Shown here: piece by piece, positions 53,723 through 55,736 of the stretch
How positions within the stretch are numbered: position 1 is the stretch's first letter
Layout of the letters: the number at the start of each line of letters is the position of its first letter
DNA from: Fluviibacter sp039805865
Lineage (GTDB): Bacteria; Pseudomonadota; Gammaproteobacteria; Burkholderiales; Rhodocyclaceae
Reading direction: 5' to 3'
Length of the DNA stretch: 55,736 nucleotides
NCBI GenBank assembly: GCA_039805865.1
Contig: JBDLTI010000006.1
Location: 1 to 55,736 of the forward strand
Made by a program: the position numbers and the translations under genes
The notes under the pieces: generated by a model
What the model saw: the letters and a program-made list of their open reading frames with translations, nothing else
Database searches by the model: none
What the model was told of the DNA's origin: nothing

Positions 53723-54898
53723 ATGATAAAAACAGAGTCACATCCCCTCTGGCAAGTAGGGTTCCGCCCGTTCTTTGCTCTTACGTGCATTTCAGGAGCG
53801 GCGCTTCCTATTCTTTGGGTTTTAATCTACAGCGCCACGTCCATTTTGCCTACAGCCCTGTTTGAGCCGGTGGTATCGCCGATACGTTGGCATGCGCATG
53901 AGATGTTTTACGGATTCGGTTGGGCGCTTCTCGGTGGTTTTCTGCTAACTGCGTCGAAAAACTGGGTAGGTATTCGTGGGCGACATGGTTGGTTTCTGAT
54001 CACTCTTACTGCTCTATGGATATTCGACCGCGTCATTATGGCGTTTGCATTCGGTTGGCCACCATTTGCAATTTATATTGGTTCTTCTCTGTTTCTTTTT
54101 ACGATCATTATCGCCCTTGAAATCGATCTGATCAGTCATCATTCACAAGATAGCTATGCTGACAATTATTATCTGATTTTCTCTCTGCCGTTATTTCTCG
54201 TTGCCAAGCTGTCTATGATGGTTGATAACATGGACCCCATCATAGGCACTAGCATGACGATTGCGCTTTTCAGGCTTATGTTTCTGATCATGCTGGAAAG
54301 AACCATTCCAGCATTTATGAAGGGGGCTTTTTCAGTCGAGTTAACGCAACCTTTATGGTGTAAGCATGCCATCAAACTACTCGGCTTTTCCCTAGTCTTC
54401 ACACCATGGCTACCCACACCACTGGTGTCGGGACTATGCCTCATACTGTCTCTGATTCTGCTAGGTCGATTTTTCAGTTGGTTTCCACAAAAAGCGTTCA
54501 GCCGAATCGATATTGGTGTCATGTATCTGGGCTATCTGGCCATCGTGGCAAATCTTCTACTCATTGCCGCTACGCCGCTGCTAGGGCACTGGGCAGGTGC
54601 CGCTTCGACGCATGTATTCACCCTGGGCGCTATCGGTCTTATTGCCCCTGCCATGATCATCCGTATCAGTAATGGTCATACAGGCCGCAAGGTGCACTTT
54701 AATCGCTGGGACAAAAGTGCGTTATATCTAATGATCGCTGCGCTATTGTTCAGAGTTATTGTTCCCTTCTTTATGCCAAGTGCCTACATCACAGAACTTG
54801 CTTTAACGGCACTGTGCTGGCTATTCGCTTTCGGGATCATTGGTTACCGGTATATCCCGATGTTAATGAAACCGCGTATTGACGGTCGCTTACATTAA
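53723..54898 (+). CDS. nnrS: NnrS family protein
   Basis: Heme- and copper-containing integral membrane protein induced by nitric oxide and linked to protection from nitrosative stress. The 391-residue product has about 12 hydrophobic segments. The family motifs are visible: VGFRPFFAL near the N-terminus, then RWHAHEMFYGFGWALLGGFLLTA (core WHAHEMFYGF), SKNWVG and the internal LERTIPAFMKGAF. It begins 137 bp after the capA-like gene, with an inverted repeat in that gap. A DUF59 protein follows at 23 bp and then a membrane protein, forming a probable NO-response operon. Confidence 0.93.
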   Translation: MIKTESHPLWQVGFRPFFALTCISGAALPILWVLIYSATSILPTALFEPVVSPIRWHAHEMFYGFGWALLGGFLLTASKNWVGIRGRHGWFLITLTALWIFDRVIMAFAFGWPPFAIYIGSSLFLFTIIIALEIDLISHHSQDSYADNYYLIFSLPLFLVAKLSMMVDNMDPIIGTSMTIALFRLMFLIMLERTIPAFMKGAFSVELTQPLWCKHAIKLLGFSLVFTPWLPTPLVSGLCLILSLILLGRFFSWFPQKAFSRIDIGVMYLGYLAIVANLLLIAATPLLGHWAGAASTHVFTLGAIGLIAPAMIIRISNGHTGRKVHFNRWDKSALYLMIAALLFRVIVPFFMPSAYITELALTALCWLFAFGIIGYRYIPMLMKPRIDGRLH

Positions 54899-54921
54899 TT
54901 ACTCAATGCACGATACTGACT

Positions 54922-55248
54922 ATGAATAACCGACACACAAACTATGAGGCGCCGGCTAACGACGAGATTATGGGATGGCTCAAAACCGTGATCGATCCTG
55001 AGGCCGGCATTAATATCGTGGATATGGGCTTGATCTACGATGTCCGATGGGTATCAAATAAATTAACACTCATCATGACGATGACGTCACCAGCCTGCCC
55101 TGTCGGCGACATGCTCCTTGAAGAAGTTGAAACATGCTTGCGTTCCCATGTGCCAACAGAGACCGACATCGACGTTGAATTAAGCTTCAACCCGTTGTGG
55201 GATCCTAGCATGATGTCCGAGGCTGCACGAGAAAGCTTTGGCTGGTAG
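54922..55248 (+). CDS. DUF59/MIP18 family metal-sulfur cluster assembly protein
   Basis: A 108-residue stand-alone DUF59 protein. The domain signature VIDPEAGINIVDMGLIYDV (core DPEAGINIVDMGLIY) and the reactive-cysteine stretch MTSPACPVGDM are both intact. Members such as SufT and PaaD act in iron-sulfur cluster assembly or maturation. Its location between nnrS and another membrane gene suggests repair of Fe-S clusters damaged by nitric oxide (inference). Spacing of 23 bp from nnrS and 3 bp to the next ATG supports one operon. Confidence 0.88.
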   Translation: MNNRHTNYEAPANDEIMGWLKTVIDPEAGINIVDMGLIYDVRWVSNKLTLIMTMTSPACPVGDMLLEEVETCLRSHVPTETDIDVELSFNPLWDPSMMSEAARESFGW

Positions 55249-55251
55249 CTA

Positions 55252-55736
55252 ATGATGCCCCTATCGCCAAAATACCGGTTGCCATTTCTAATCCTTGGAT
55301 TGATTTCTTTAATCGCTGGGTTGGCAACAGGACTTTCCAGGCTCGGCGTGAGCACCCCGGAAATCTATCAATCGGTCAGCGGGCTTCACAGTGCTTTCAT
55401 GATTTCATCGTTCTTTGGCACACTCATTGGTCTTGAACGTGCGGTCGCAACTCGTTATTGGTGGGCTTATCTTGCACCGTTATTAAGCGGTCTAGCCGGT
55501 CTATCACTGTTGATATTGATGCCAGGCAGCTCAGTGGCACCGCTCTTACTGATGCTCGCAAGTGCTATTTTCACGCTGGCTAGCGGCATGATTGTGCTCA
55601 AACAGACAGCGCTGTTCACGATCACCCTATGGCTTGCAGCAACACTTTGGTTCTGTGGTAATGCCTTGTGGCTCGTGTCGAATAACCTCTGGAGCGGTAT
55701 CCCCTTCGGTTTGAGCTTTCTTGTGCTCACAATTGC
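55252..55736 (+). CDS. Multi-pass membrane protein, 3' end beyond the window
   Basis: An open frame from ATG 55252 (or ATG 55255) runs off the right edge, giving about 161 residues. It is strongly hydrophobic with at least five predicted membrane segments (for example LPFLILGLISLIAGLATGL and APLLSGLAGLSLLILMPG). HSAFMISSFFGTLIGLERAV resembles, from memory, a membrane protein often found beside nnrS in denitrifiers. It begins 3 bp after the DUF59 gene. I cannot assign a function. Confidence 0.8.
   Translation, partial: MMPLSPKYRLPFLILGLISLIAGLATGLSRLGVSTPEIYQSVSGLHSAFMISSFFGTLIGLERAVATRYWWAYLAPLLSGLAGLSLLILMPGSSVAPLLLMLASAIFTLASGMIVLKQTALFTITLWLAATLWFCGNALWLVSNNLWSGIPFGLSFLVLTI

Overview
This window reads as a chromosome segment of a betaproteobacterium, most likely of the order Burkholderiales. 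The basis is gene order and family type, not a database search. The blocks gpmA-ctpA-moeB, leuS-lptE-holA-proA, mrp divergent from metG with dcd and a PLP decarboxylase, and rpsU-yqeY-dnaG-rpoD are arrangements I know from that order. The Lys/Ala-rich N-terminal tail of RpoD and the general porin ending in Phe also fit. Coding density is very high and most genes are core housekeeping genes.

Layout. 1-3.3 kb: end of gpmA, then ctpA, moeB and a LysE/RhtB exporter on +. 3.3-4.5 kb: an inserted Fic AMP-transferase whose start codon lies inside a palindromic repeat cluster. 4.5-9.5 kb (-): pmbA, a histidine phosphatase, glyA, nrdR, ribD. 9.6-11.9 kb: darP (yjgA) converging on an M17 aminopeptidase. 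12-15 kb: thyA-pgi-folA. 15-20.6 kb (-): dcd, an Arg/Lys/Orn decarboxylase, aspA and a dicarboxylate/amino-acid symporter. 20.7-24 kb: mrp divergent from metG. 24-33 kb: a SulP transporter converging on dnaE, with dgt and uvrD upstream of dnaE.

33.0-37.2 kb is the main accessory stretch. It holds an XRE repressor divergent from a tyrosine recombinase that carries a DUF4160-like C-terminal domain, with operator-like palindromes between them. Next come a SHOCT lipoprotein and a porin gene whose second codon is TAA. Upstream of the porin lie three direct repeats at 22-bp spacing and a small helical protein of unknown function with its own promoter.

37.2-44.3 kb: leuS, lptE, holA, proA, an O6-alkylguanine-DNA alkyltransferase and xerD, tightly packed on +. 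44.4-46.6 kb: folB, plsY, tsaD. 46.7-52.1 kb: rpsU, yqeY, dnaG, rpoD (macromolecular synthesis cluster) and a tRNA with anticodon CAT. After the tRNA terminator the base and codon use look more AT-rich. This last part carries a secreted Cys-containing protein, a CapA-type phosphoesterase-like protein, and a nitric-oxide-related module: nnrS, a DUF59 protein and a truncated membrane protein.

The points most worth a second look are the Fic start-codon repeat cluster, the porin nonsense codon with its upstream iterated repeats, and the recombinase-DUF4160 fusion with its operator array. No CRISPR array, complete prophage or insertion sequence was seen.
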